A program made the position numbers and the translations under genes. Under the pieces are notes generated by a model. That model saw only the letters and a program-made list of their open reading frames with translations. It was not told where the DNA came from and searched no databases. From NCBI GenBank assembly GCA_002221725.1, contig NJFT01000003.1, forward strand, positions 1-64,000: a stretch of 64,000 bases of DNA, given 5' to 3'. Source of the DNA: Scedosporium boydii. Lineage: Eukaryota; Ascomycota; Sordariomycetes; Microascales; Microascaceae. Position 1 is the first letter of the stretch; each line of letters starts with the position of its first letter. Positions 45,276 to 58,245 of this stretch are shown here, one piece after another.

Positions 45276-46422
45276 CTATTTCTTCTCCTCGGGGTAGAGG
45301 TCCTCCTTGAGCTCAATGCCGAACTCCTCACGGAGGGACTTGAGCTCGTCAAGGTACTGCTTGTATTGCTCGGGGGTCTCGACCTTGGCCTTGATAGCTG
45401 TAGATGGGGGGAAGAGGTTGGTTAGTATAGAGCCTTTTCTATTTGCAGGCACCACGGGAGCAATTGGCAGGGCAGGAGAGGTAAAGAAGGATTGCGGGAG
45501 TGGGGAGACGATTTCCGGAGTGTGGAGACAGCATCTCCGCGGCCGAGGAATCGGCGAATGGACAAGACAAAGAAAAGAAAATTCAAGACCCAAAAAGGTA
45601 TGCGCCGTTGCCAATTGCACTTTTCATGCTCTTCCCCATCCTCCCTCTGACAATTGAAAACCGAAAAGTCTCATACCTTCAAAGATGCGGACGGCAGTGG
45701 CAAAGTCGTTGACCCTCCTCGCGGCGTTTAAGGCAGCGACGATCACGGAAGGAGCAGGGACGAGATCGTAGGCGAAGGCATTGTTGAGGTTGCGCTATGT
45801 GGAGGGCGTTTGCGTTAGTGTTGGTGGTGGTGAAATGTCAGGCCACTGACAGGGATTGGGAAAAGGCTGGCTGGCATTGCCGGGAGTGCCCGAGAGACAG
45901 CGAGAGAGCCTCAATTGCAAAACCAAACGGGCCCATTGGGATCTTACCTGGAGCTCGAAAACATCCTGGACCTGCTCGAATTCCTTCTCGAACCTGAATT
46001 AATTAAACCATTGCCGTTAGCGACGGAGAATTCCAGTTATTGTTTTCATTGACGGGCGAGGCTCGGCGTGGTGAATTCAATTGCGTAGAAAGGACGCGGC
46101 GGCTCTGGTTGATCCTCGGGATAAGGTGGCATGATTGGGGGAAATAACTCAGTAGCAACTGAGCTTTTTCTCATCGATGCCGACCAAGCCAGAGAGCCAA
46201 AAGAAATGAAACGGAAACAAGAGATATGAAAGAGACTCACCTCGCAGTGAAGTCCTCAAAGGTCTCCTCGTGCTCGGCGTTGCGGCGGACGGTGGTGGTG
46301 AAGCTCGCGGAGCTGACAATGCGACCGGGGACGACAACTCGGGCAGCGAGAGGTTGGCGCAGGCTGGCGCGGGCGAGAGTCGAGACACCGCGGGTCACTC
46401 GGAGAAGGGCGAAGGAAGACAT
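45276..46422 (-). CDS. COX6: Cytochrome c oxidase subunit 6 (mammalian COX5A homologue)
   Basis: Four exons on the minus strand: 46241-46422, 45948-45993, 45677-45794 and 45276-45397. They give 155 residues. The first 45 or so residues are a basic, Ser/Arg-rich mitochondrial presequence. The mature part carries the family core: HEETFEDFTARFEKEFEQVQ, DVFELQRNLNNAFAYDLVP and ALNAARRVNDFATAVRIFEA, ending in LREEFGIELKEDLYP. It is a nuclear-encoded, matrix-facing structural and regulatory subunit of respiratory complex IV. All introns have GT-AG ends and join in frame. Length agrees with fungal Cox6. Confidence 0.95.
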
Positions 46423-49324
46423 TGTTTGTGTTTTTCGAACGAGGGAAGGGAATTCAATTGCCCGGAGTAGAAGAGGTTTTCGAGCGAGGAAAGGGGAATT
46501 CGACCGGCGTGTCGGGGTTGAAGAGGGGAGCTTGAGGAAGTAGGTTTGAAGCTTTGAGTAGGAGTGGAAATTAAATTTTTCGGTCCTCTTTTTTGGGGGT
46601 GTTTTTTCACGGCTCAGGTGCTCAGGTGCTGGCAGGCTTTTGAGTGCAAGTTCCACAGACCCGGGGACAATTGGGAACCAAGGGAACGAATGGGCGGCGC
46701 CCTGTTTGGGATGATGGAGCCTTAATTGTTGGTCAGCACTGGCTGTGATTGGGTGACTAAGCATAGGCTGACATTGTTGCTCATTGCCTTGTTTGTCCGG
46801 GTCATGCCATGGACAGTGTGAATTGGGTTTCCATTCTTACGATTAGTCGAGGGAGTCGAGGGAAAGTTGGCGGAGGTCCTCGGAGAAGAGCGTTATGAAC
46901 GACGAGCAGTCAGTCAATCCATCGTGGGAGGCGCAGTGTGTCTTATTTCTGGGGAGGATGGGAAGAAAATGGTGTTTTTGTGCTTGAGGCTCAGTATATG
47001 TATTGTCCCGCTTGCCGTAAATATGCCACATCCGTCCCCAGCATGCCTCTGCTGGCTGCAGCACGTAGTACATCCATGGATCCTGTCTATTTCGTCATAG
47101 CAGCTCTGCCCCAAATCATGGCATCATCAATGGGCTGGACACCATTCGCTGGCTCTTTCCCCCAGATATTCGATAATGTCCCTTCAATTGTTCAAGCAAA
47201 TCTTACTTTGTCCCACATTTTCTAGGCACGCGTGAATATGGCAGAAAGCAGCAATTGTGTCCGACCCTGATAGGCGTTTGTCTGCGCGAAGCGACAATCG
47301 CATTATTACTCGCCATCCAGGAAATGAAAGGTCCAGACGGGACCGAGGCTCAACTTCAAAAAGGGAGTGCCCAGTAAGGTTGATCCTCTTCCCTCAGCTG
47401 ACAATCCTGCAATATTTTGAACTGGTGTACTGGAGCTGCCTGTTTAAATACCTGGAACCTGGGACACAGCACATTGAGGTCTTCTCAGCGCAGCAGCTGA
47501 ACGATTTGATCAATGAGCGGTACCGAGTCCCGCCCTCAATGGCTCTTCTGCTCGGAAGCAATTGATTGATCATTGATGTCTTGTGCCTCGTCTTGCCGTG
47601 GATCCCATCGCTCAACAACGTTGCAACATCGAACAATAGCGGCGTGTCAGCACTACTTCAAATCCAGGTACCAATCGAAGTGCCCCAACGTCACCGTGGT
47701 ACAGCCCTGAAAGGTCAACTGGGTCCATCTAATTCGACGCTGCCCAATTTCCCCACGTGCAAGGGCCAAGAAGGACCAAGACAGGACCGAATTTTCTAAG
47801 TCTAGGTCCGTTTCGCCATTTCATTGGCCCATGCGAGCGAGGAATGTAATCGTAATCGCAGTGTTGGCTGCAATCACATGCGACCGACTACCCAGGAGGA
47901 CACCTTCCCAAATCAAAAGCCACGGCAAGCACGATCGCGCCTGCCGCAAGAAGCTTCAGTGGTGATCCAGACTTAAAACGACGTCAATGTCCAATACGAA
48001 CCATCTTCATGTGTTAGAGGAGAGGTAGAGGTACATTATACGACCGGAGAGATAGAGACAGCCTGAGAGTTCAAGACCGGACAGATCAAATCAACGATAT
48101 CAAAATGTCCATGTTGGTTGTTTACTCGCAAACCCCAAGACGCGCACGCGAAGTGTAGCAACAGCAAGCTAGCCAAATGTCTATGACCTTCTAGCTTCAG
48201 CTAAGACACCGAAGTCGAAAATGTTCCCAGTTCGGCCTTCCACATCCTTTGTAGTACTACAAAAGTCCTCTTCAGAGCGTGCAAGCATGAAGTACTCTTC
48301 TCCCAACACCTTTTAAACTCCAGATCTGCGGCAGTCGGCGCGGGAGACGAACGGAAATAATGTAACAGAGTCGTACGAAGTACACCAGCCATTGCACATG
48401 AACTAGGCCCTACGAGAGAGCTGCAAGATGCAATAGAAAAGTATCAATATCAATGATCAATGAGATTGATCAGAGCGGACGAGCCGAACCCACAACAGGG
48501 GCCCGCAAGCCCATTAGCATTGGACGTGTCTGATGCGGGCATTGATGGGTTAATACAAGATTTTGGACTATGTTGTCGAGTGGTGGCTCTACAAAGGTAG
48601 ATGTGGCTCTACTTCGTACCTAGTGTCGTGTAATTGTAATTGCAAGGTACCTTGGCGCCGTTCGGGATTTTCCACATCCCTGAGAAATTCCTCGGGTGGC
48701 TCCTTCTCCCCTATTGTTGATAAAAATCTCCCAGCATTTCCGCCTCGACCGAAAATCCAGGGAAGCCCTTTCTCACGCTTTTATCCCCTTTTATCCTCAA
48801 CACTATTAATCATACAAATTATTCTCTCCGGCTGCCATCCAGCCTTTCCCTTTCTCTCTTCAGGTCCTCTTTTCCTTTTGAGCCTGTCTTCTATCTTCTT
48901 GTCACTCTTTTATCTTTCTTATTCATACAGTCCACAACCGTCAACCGTCCTCGGGGGCCCCCAACCAACAAGAGATCTTCATTCGTAACGCAAGTTACCG
49001 CGTCTTCCGAAAAGGGCTACCCTGTCCTCCTTGGGATCTCCCGTTCCCAGGAACTGCGACGACAAGGGAATTTTTTTCCAAGACAGAAATTTCTTTTTCC
49101 TTTCTTTTTGTTTTGTTTCTTTATTCTCTTTTTCTTACCCTCGAGAGAACCATCCCCTTTTCCATCCTCCCCCCTGTTCTCGCGAGAGTCGAGGGATCCT
49201 AATTTTTCTCCTCGGCAACTCCTTCCTCTCCCTCTCTCTCTCTCCCACGCGCCCCTTTTTTGCCTCGCGGAAGAACTCGATTTCGCGATCCGATCAACCG
49301 GCATCCACAGAACAGACATACGCA
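46423..49324. promoter_or_regulatory. Divergent upstream region of COX6 and the elongase gene
   Basis: A 2.9-kb stretch without a recognisable gene. Exact TACTTCGTA-type words lie at 48374-48382 and 48610-48618, and a perfect 16-bp palindrome at 48248-48263. From about 48830 to 49290 the sequence is strongly pyrimidine-rich and is probably the promoter and leader of the elongase gene. Confidence 0.55.
48248..48263. repeat. Perfect 16-bp palindrome
   Basis: TTTGTAGTACTACAAA reads the same on both strands. It lies in the long COX6-elongase intergenic region, far from both start codons. Confidence 0.9.
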
Positions 49325-50705
49325 ATGGACACTCCTATCACGCCTCCCGCCGAGACAATGGCGTACCCGGTCATAGGCCAGTTTGGCGCGGCCACCCTCG
49401 ATCGTCCCTTTGGCATTGCGCTATGGCCCATATTCGACAAGGTCTTCACTCGCGTCGTGGGATACTCGGCCAATGACTTCAGGTTCGAGGCCGGAGTTAC
49501 TCCCATGTCCACCCTCAAGGAGACAGGCATCTTTATCGTCTTCTACTACCTCGTCATCTTTGGCGGTAGGGAATTGATGCGCAACCGCGAGCCCTTCAAG
49601 CTCAAGGGCCTCTTCTTGATCCACAACCTCTATCTGACCCTCATCAGCGGTATCCTCCTGGCTCTCTTCATTGAGCAGCTCCTCGGCACTATCGTCCGTG
49701 GTGGTATCTTCCACGCCATCTGCAATAGGGAGGGTGGTTGGACCCAGCCTCTTGTGGTTCTGTACTACGTGAGTTCTTTTTCTCTTCCCCGATCCCTGCC
49801 CCATTAGCACTGAAGAGGCGCATGTGAAAATCCGTCGAGGTGCAGATTTACTAACTGTGAGCACGCGACCTATAGTTGAACTACCTGACCAAGTATCTTG
49901 AACTACTCGACACCGTCTTCCTGTTCCTAAAGAAGAAGCCCTTGAGTAAGAACCTCGTCCGCCCCATATTAAGGCCGGAGAGGTCACCACACACTTCGAG
50001 CCGAGGACACGCTAACATTTTCTGTTTTCTTCACTTATAGCCTTCCTTCACTGCTACCACCATGGTGCGACCGCTCTCCTATGCTACACTCAACTTCTTG
50101 GCTCTACCGCTGTCTCCTGGGTCCCCATCACCCTTAACTTGACCGTCCATGTTGTCATGTACTGGTACTACTTCCAGTCCGCCCGAGGTATCCGTGTCTG
50201 GTGGAAGGAGTGGGTGACAAAGCTCCAGATCATCCAGTTCATCATCGATCTTGGTATGTAACGACGGGGCAATGGATATTCATTGATAGCCGCCAACCTC
50301 CTGTTTTTTTCCGGCTCTGCGGAATGAGCCAACAGAAACGCTAATCCATCACTCTTCTCTCCAGGCTTCGTCTACTTCGCCTCGTACACGTATTTCGCGT
50401 CGACGTATTTCCCCCACTACCCCAATGCTGGGAAGTGCGCCGGAGAGGAATTCGCCGCTATCGCCGGTATTTCGATCCTCAGCTCGTACCTCGTCCTCTT
50501 CATCTCGTTCTACCTCGCCACGTATAGGAAGGACGCCAAGGCCCCTAGTGGACGCAAGGCTGTCCGTCGCATGAGCCAAGCTCCCCTCCCCGACCCCCAT
50601 GATATCATTCTGGGTAAGAGCGCCGCCCCTTCCACCAACGGCAAGGCTGTCTCTACCGGAGCCAAGGCCAACGGCACCTCGACACGTTCCCGCCGCGCCC
50701 TCTAA
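49325..50705 (+). CDS. ELO-family very-long-chain fatty-acid elongase (yeast Elo2/Elo3 type)
   Basis: Four exons, 49325-49768, 49876-49945, 50041-50253 and 50365-50705, give 355 residues. The ELO signature is complete: [15 protein letters not shown] segment ([16 protein letters not shown], about 154-169), the histidine box His175-x-x-His178-His179 in [10 protein letters not shown], and HVVMYWYYF. Several hydrophobic segments predict a multi-pass ER membrane protein. These condensing enzymes extend fatty acyl-CoA with malonyl-CoA, feeding sphingolipid and very-long-chain lipid synthesis. The C-terminus is basic and Ser/Ala-rich and ends in SRRAL, suggesting ER retention. The family is certain; matching it to Elo2 or Elo3 needs a tree. 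The long pyrimidine-rich leader suggests strong expression. Confidence 0.94.
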
Positions 50706-53700
50706 ACGGCACCTTTGGGGCGGCCAACAAAGAGGACGGGGGATGAGGGTCTAATGGGCTGTAAAGTTGTGGTAATGGGACTCTTCCGTCCTTCCGGTTG
50801 GGTTGGGGAATCACGTCCATGTTCAATATCAGCAAGACTATGATACGGGGCCGACGAGAAGTTTGGAAATATCATGGCTTGATCTCTGAGGAGTGGTTAT
50901 TCCTCGCGACCATTTTATACGTCCAACTCTTCGTCTTGTCACATTTTTCCGCGGGAAAGGGTCTCTTGTCTTCTCCCTTCGAAGATCCCCGTGTTTGGAA
51001 AGCGTTTTCTTTCCAATCCCAGGCGTCTTGTTGGGCGGGTAGCCCCCCTCGGCGGGAGTTGCTGTCGAATTTCTTTTTTATCCTTTTTCTCTCTCGGTCC
51101 AGGAATCACGGCAGCGCTCCGAGTGTCCTCTTCCATCAATTTTCTAAGGTTTTTTTTTTTTTTTATGGGCCGGTTTTGGGTTGCAGGTGGGGAGTTTTTC
51201 ATGTCCTGAGCTCTCATGATGTTTTTGTACGTTTTCACAAAGGGGACAAAATCACTGTTTTCACGGCATCAAGGGGCAAGCACAAAACGATGTGTTACGT
51301 GTGTGTGGCACATACAATACACTTGGCATGGTTGGGCCCTCGGGGGAAGCGAAGGAAAAGAAGAAGAAGAAAAAAAAGCAAGGGGGAAGAGAAAGGAAGA
51401 AAAGCGACAGGAAAATGGGAAACGGAACTACTCGAGGTCATCTTACGGCTCTCTCTCTACCGACGAGTTGTCTTCGCAAGGGTGGTTGAGTACGGGCATC
51501 AGCATATAAACTGGGCGAAAAGGGCTGAGCAAAAAAAAAGGGAGGGGGTTTGGTATATCTTGGGCTATTCTTCTCTCACTCTCTTGTTTCCTTTTATCTC
51601 CTTCTTTCCTTTCTCTACCTTGTCGTTTCTACACACTCGCTTCCTGTCTGAAGTTTCTGGGAGAGAAGGGGGAAGATGGCTCATGATTTACCAAGCCCGG
51701 CTGTTCATGTATACTCTCTTTTTAATGTTTTCTCTTTCTCTCTTCTCTTTTTCTATAGCCTGCTCCTCTCCTCCTTTTTTTTTTCTCTTTTCTTTCCTCA
51801 GCTCAACCTACTGGGGGCGCTTCTTTGTTGAATCATGTTGAGGGATTGGTGGGATTAGGGAGAGGTGGAGGTCGCTATTATACATTGAGTAGTAATTAAT
51901 AACTTATCTGTATATCTAATCATGAATTCTCTCTCACACTCTGTTCCTCGTTTTCGGGTTTTGGATTGTTTGATCTGGTTCTAGCCTTGTGATACATCAG
52001 ACGGGGGAGGGAAGGTCAGTCTCGGGGGTGGTGGAGGGATGCTGGGGAGTGTTGCTTAAGGTAACGGGAGACGCCTCTCCAAGCGAGAGAGAGGTTGAGG
52101 AGGGGTTGGTGGTGAGGAGATAGATGAGGTACGCAGGGGATGTGGACGGCGAGACCTCAGAGATCGAGGAAGACGTGGGGGTGGGCACCCTACCAAGCTT
52201 GAGTTGACAACCAGAAAGGAGCCACTTTCGCGCGGCTAGATCGCTGGTTTTCATGACAAACCATTACAGCGTCTGCTAGCCGGAGGCAGTCTCTGGCTCT
52301 TACGACAATACCCAATCCGGCATTCGGCGACCTAGGACTCTCCGGCTTCAAAGTCGGCTCTCTCAACTCGGAGGGGACTGGCCGGAAGATGCAAAGGGGA
52401 AGATCGCTCGGGTGATCTCTCGACGGAAGTGGTCGGCTAGTACATTCGTAACAGCGAGTGTGGAGTGGGTGCTGTTGCTTTAACCTCTCCCAGTAACCCT
52501 TCTCATTTCCTTTGGCATGCCATGGGGGAAAGCTTCTCGGCTGTTCCGACTTGCATGCCATCGTCACATCCTCCCCTCCCAGCACTCTCGAAAGGATGCT
52601 ATTCTCGGACGGATTCCATGCTGATCTACAAACCAGGATCGTGATTGTGCCCCGGTATAGCCTGGCCCCAAGTGGATAGTCAACATGCTCTACATTCCAG
52701 TGGGGTGTATAAGGCTCCCAGGGCGCTTTGCCCCTCTTCGAGACAGATCAGGGAGATCGACCAAACACGACGATATCGCCCACGCGTCAAGAAGAGGATA
52801 AGATAGTCCAAAGGGAAAGGCAAACAGGAAATGAAAAGAAAGAAAGAAGAAAGAAAAGATTCACCGAACTTGTGGTAGACAACTCTTGTCGACGGGTGAC
52901 TCACAGAACGCAGGCTATCCGCCACTCGTTGACGACCGTGTTACTCGACATGATCTCATCTGCCGTTTTCCTTCACTCGCCGTAAGGTGCCAGTGGCAGA
53001 GGACAACTCGAAGAGAATAGGCACGGTTGCAACTTGAAGGATGTTCATCGAAGCGCCAGTCCGACGCTGTCTGACCCCCAAAGTGTACAACTCACCATGG
53101 AACAAGCAGTTCCCCAACAGCCACTTAAGTAAAAGAGTTCCCGCTCTCCTAGTTTAAACACTAGAATAAGTGACGACCACTTACACCGAGCCCTCGTTTC
53201 CACAATGAAAAGAGAACTCTCTTGAGCGAACGTCCCGAAGTGAAACGAAATGCTTGCGGGGAGGTTTTCACACACAGCTTGGTCTCGATTCCGTGCCCGG
53301 CAAACAGCGGAATCGATGTCATCGGTGTAACCGGTGAGAGCACGCCATTGTTCGTCCATCTATTCAGCGTCTTGTGTACCGAGCGACCGGAGCCGAATAG
53401 TGGTATTCGCAGGTCCCTGTTCCACGCTCTACAGCAGTATCGGCTCGAACTACTTGTATATTGCTACGGGCCTATACCAGTAAAACAGGGAGGAAGAAAC
53501 AGAGGTGGGAAATTGTTGTGGCTGAGAAGGTAGGCTGTTCTGTTTCGTCTCGTGCTCACTCATACCCGGTAATATCCGTACTTGGGACTGCAAGGGTGGG
53601 CCGGTCATCGTTTACAATGTTCCGTCTTGCTGCCCACCAACACCAGCGGAAAACGGACATGCTGAGAACATAATGTCACCGGGTGGACATGACCGATGAC

Positions 53701-53972
53701 GAACCTCATGACATCTGGCCGAATGAGGAGAAGGGGAGAAGGGAAAATATTCCACCGGCATCCCGTCCCGTACTTGGTCCTCGTCCCGAGAATAGGCGAT
53801 ATCTTAGCTGGAGCGAGAAAAGAACATTGAACGTTACTAACTTCATGAACTCGCCACACCCCCGGCAACTCTGCTGAACGACCCCGGCTCGCCACCAAAG
53901 ATGTGCTTGATATGGCATCTCGCCTTGCACATACCACTCGGTAGCATAAGCGAAAAAAAGGAACGGGGGGCC

Positions 53973-54000
53973 GGGGGGGGGGGGGGGGGGGGGGGGGGGG
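53973..54000. repeat. G-run of 28 bases
   Basis: An uninterrupted G tract, preceded by GGGGGGCC at 53965-53972. It can form a G-quadruplex, and its length in the assembly is likely to be unreliable. Confidence 0.85.
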
Positions 54001-54898
54001 AAGACTCGGTTACGACAATATAGCTTGGACATGCGAATTGCTAACCAGCTTCTGAAATAGTATCGAAGGAGGATAGAAGCCCGCGGCAGAAACGGGATAG
54101 AAGAGGAGACACGTCCTCTCGCTTGTATATATTACAGCTTTAATCAAGACGACCAACTAGCAACCCATTGCTTTGGGACGGATAGAGTATAAACACTAAT
54201 ATCGCAGATGTCGCCTTAGACTTTAGTGGGGGGGTGGAAAGAAGCGAGCGAGAGGGGCACGGAAGGGGAGAGGGTGGTAAGAGTGGCTGGAATAATACGG
54301 ATAAAAAGATGGGATGGAAGAAAGACGCATCGCAGTTGCAACGACAGTGGGGGAATAATAAGAAGGAAATCGTTGGATGAGCGGTGAGGAGATGGAGAGG
54401 GTTACAACGAACGGTGGTCCACGTCGACTAGACGTTTGGGAGGGTTGCATTTTGAATCTTGTATCTATTAAAAGGAGCAGACTTGAGCGGACTTGAGATG
54501 CGTGCTATTAAACTCCATGTACGAAATAGGCTCAGAGAGAATATGAAGGGGAGCAGGTTGGGCCGATGGACGTGAAGGGGGTGTCTGTTGGATGTACAAA
54601 CCGAGACTCATCTACTCATCTCGTCCAGTTGGGTATGCTACGCACTATTACGCATACTTCGGAGGTGTTGAAGGTTGGTGGTGGTGTTGTTGGTCGAGAT
54701 GGACCAACTCGGCGGTTTGGTCGTCTGAGTTACAAACTCGACGATGTTGTCTTGGTGTACAGAAATATTGCCACAGCTCAACTTGTTGGGTAGTTTTCTT
54801 CCATGGTGATGACCGCAATGCATCCGTGCTAGAAGTAGAAGTGGTGAGAGACTGACATCAATTGATCAACTGCAGAGTCATCGGGTCGAGTCCGCAGC

Positions 54899-54928
54899 AC
54901 CATCATCATTATCATCATTATCATCATA
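54899..54928. repeat. Imperfect (ATC/TCA)n repeat
   Basis: About ten trinucleotide units alternating CATCAT and CATTAT, in non-coding DNA. Confidence 0.85.
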
Positions 54929-55910
54929 TCACCACTGTCTGAACCATCTGGAGGCCCTAACCCTGCACTTGCCCGAGCCGCTGGAATTCAAAAAGAGATC
55001 GTCACGAGGATGAAAAAGGCTGGAACCAGCGATCAATATAGGCTCGGTCCAATAGAGAGGATGGAGGAATATGCGCGGTAAAGTGCTTCTCCATTAGAAA
55101 CCCGTACCGACTTTTGAACTCGACTGGAACGGCTATGGGGGGTGGATGTTCCTTGAATGGTTCGTCGTCGTTGGCTGGATCCGAGGGGCACCCATTGTTC
55201 GGCCTGGTTGGCCTATCCCAGCTTGAATAACAGCCAACATCAATTGATCCTTCAATTGGCACAAGGCTTTTCTTCCCCCCCTCGCCGACATGTTCAAGAT
55301 CCATCAATCTCTCCCGTACCCCATTGCCTGAGGCCAAAGGGCGACGGGGGCCAACAGGAAAGAAACAAAATAAAATCAGAGAAACAACAAGAGGTTCGTG
55401 CCTTGTTTTCTCTTCCTTGTTCGTCCCTTGTTTGTTCAAGTTCCTTGCTAGCCTTCTTGACCCCCCTTGTCGTTTTGTCATTTTGTCGTTCGACCCTGAA
55501 CGCGTCGAGAACAAAATAAGGGCCCGCATTGAACGGTTTTTCGTCGATTCGGTCTGCCGCTAATGCCAGACTTGAGCGTTTTGGGAATTTGGAGACGAGT
55601 TAAAATCTAAATCCCTGAACTAAAGAGATGGTTGATATTGCAGAGAAAAGGTACGAAGGACGCTGCAGAGGTACAATGCAGCACAGTACAGCCAAACAGT
55701 ATTACTCAGTCCACTCCTCGGTGCTGCCGTCAAATTGTCCCCCGTCCGTCGTTCTCGTCTCTAGTACCTCAGTACCTCAGTATTCTCGTCTCCATTCCCG
55801 TCTCCATTCTCGTCCCTGCCCTCGTTGGCATTCGACTGCATCGCGTGGCTCGACATTGTCCCTTGCCTCAGTCGACGTAGGACTGCATCAATGTACGCAT
55901 ACACTCCTTC

Positions 55911-55939
55911 GTACTCCGTACACTGCCGCTACGGAGTAC
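55911..55939. repeat. 10-bp inverted repeat GTACTCCGTA/TACGGAGTAC
   Basis: Perfect arms at 55911-55920 and 55930-55939 with a 9-nt loop. The arm is a variant of the TACTTCGTA word found elsewhere in the window. Confidence 0.9.
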
Positions 55940-56516
55940 GCTGCAAAGTCTGCACACTAGACTTTCTGCCTGCCAAGCACTAAAATACTGCTGTCGTCAA
56001 GTTGCATCTCTTCCGTACGATGGGCTCCTCTATATGCTCCTCTTCAACCCGCCAACTTCTCCATCAACCCACTTTGATTGCCCCGTGTTGTCACCTGCCC
56101 CTCGTCACCCCATGTCTTTCCATCCACTATTTCCGTCTTTTTTTCGACGTTTCACCAGTTGAACTCTCTTTCTCGATGGAACAGAGCTATTGCTTCGCAA
56201 GACATCCGAAGTACGAAGGAGAGGGAAAAGGGGAATAAAAAATCCAATTCCCAATCTTTTCTTTCTTACTGTCCCACCGTCCACAGGAAGACAACATCAC
56301 ATACAATTGGACGCTTCGTAGTTCCACTCCATAGACCCGGCCCGGCGGAGCTCAACTCTGAGGTCAAGGCGAGCAGGCAAAGCTACTCAGGAACGGCCAC
56401 GATAGCCCGCAGGATACATATCCATACACACACGCACATACGCTCCTAGTGTACTTCGTAGCGTACATGCTAGATCCGTCCAACCTGCGAGGGGCCGAGA
56501 TGCAAGAACAAGAGGG

Positions 56517-56550
<34 letters not shown>
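56517..56550. repeat. A-run of 34 bases
   Basis: Uninterrupted A tract in non-coding DNA. It could be a slipped homopolymer or the tail of an old retrotransposed copy, but no recognisable gene body lies upstream of it. Confidence 0.85.
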
Positions 56551-56553
<3 letters not shown>

Positions 56554-58227
56554 CTGAAATTTCTTAGGATAGAGCATGCGACCAAGTCACTTCGTACGTG
56601 CGAATAGAAGAGAGGAATAGCCCAGGAGACAGTCCAACGAATACCACCATTCCACATCCTTGGGCAGATCCCCTCTGCTTTCCCAAGTTGTCCCAACCTA
56701 CATCGCGCATCATAACACGCCTCTTATAACAAAGCCAAGCCTGCAAGGTTCATTAAGGATGGTCTGGGCCCCTCTTGTTCTTCGAATCCCAGTTGGCCAC
56801 CACATGCATCCTCTCGTTGGTCCTCTAGACCAATCTTCAGCGTGCGGATAATCTCTGAAGGAAATGTTTGCTTTTTCCATCCTACCTCTTCGTTGCCCTT
56901 TGATAACCCGAGGGTTGTGTGCAGACCATCTGATCTGCTTTCCTCCCTCGCCCCGCACCTCGATGTTAGTGTAGTTTTCGAGTATATCCACTCTTCCGCA
57001 ACCCTAGTCCCTGTTCTGAAGGAAGCTCGAAGATGGCCTACTAAAGGGTGAAGCGGAATCGGATTACTATACTCCGTACTTCGTACACCTGGAACACTCC
57101 AGTTAGCCAGAGGGACTCGCCTCTTCTTGTGGCTTTCGCAAGTGCCTCATCAGCATCGAATCTCGATGTCTCAATGATGATGGATGGTGGGGTGTTGATG
57201 GCCCATCCAATAGTTTGGCAGCACCATCATGTCAATCATCACCACTCGCATTCCTTTCTCTTCATCCCAACCTCTCACCTCCGATAAGTGGTCTTTCTTT
57301 TCCAAAAATGAAGAGGCAGGAGAAGATGACTTGCAAGACGAAACGTAAGACAACATTGAAATATCTCTCGAGGACAAAGGCCATTTGCACGCTATCGTCT
57401 ATCCTGTTCAGAATCCGATTAAATCCCGCGTATTTGTTCCGGCAAATTCAAGAAGGCTGGTGGCTCTTGAGTTCGAACAACGCAGATCTTGATCAATTCA
57501 ATATCCCAAGTTCAATTGGTCGTCAAATGGCCTCAAGTCCTTCCAAGTCAAGTCATCGATCTGGTCTTCGATCTCTCTCCCTCGACTCCCGCACCAAGAA
57601 CAGAAAAGTAAAATACGAGGCACCAACATCAATTGATGCCTCGCCTGCGTAGTATTTAGACTCTCAAAAGGGTGGTGGACACCAAAAAACTAAACCCCAT
57701 CCAGCCTCCCTCCCGGATTATCGATCCCTTCATCGTCAACTAGTCCACACCTCCAAACTCTCCCACATCGCACTAACACATCGTATTCGAACTTAAGGTC
57801 AAGCCTCACGGTCACGGCCGGCGCGCAGACACACCACCCATTGGCACACGCACAGAAACCTTCTTGCGTCATGTGCCCATCCTGCCCACACCTTCAAGCG
57901 CTCTCCCCATCCTCCGGAAATTTCACCAGCCCACAAAAGACCTTCCTGTTCCTCTCGTCCCATCAAACTCTCGTCCGGCTCCTCCCGCCGAGATCTAAGG
58001 GGAAAAAAAAGAAAAGAGCATCCAAAAAATCATTACAAAAAAGGGGTGTGAATGCAACTCTATAGATTTCCATCTGAAGAGTGATCATCACCGTAGCATC
58101 CAACTTCAACTCTTCCCGTACGTTTTGGGATAAATTGAGAAGGAAAAAAAAAAATTGCCTCGCGTCAATTTTCGTCGTCCACCGGAGAATCCATACTCTC
58201 GCGCTTCTTGGTTCGTGAAGGCGTGTT

Positions 58228-58245
58228 CTACTTCGTACGAAGTAG
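58228..58245. repeat. Perfect 18-bp palindrome
   Basis: CTACTTCGTACGAAGTAG reads identically on both strands and holds two overlapping, opposed copies of TACTTCGTA. Confidence 0.95.

Noticed and set aside
56517..56550. Poly(A) tail of a retrotransposon
   Set aside because: No reverse-transcriptase-like frame or target-site duplication is visible next to it.
56775..56800. A tRNA B-box-like string (TTCGAATCCC)
   Set aside because: No matching A box at the proper distance and no cloverleaf could be drawn.
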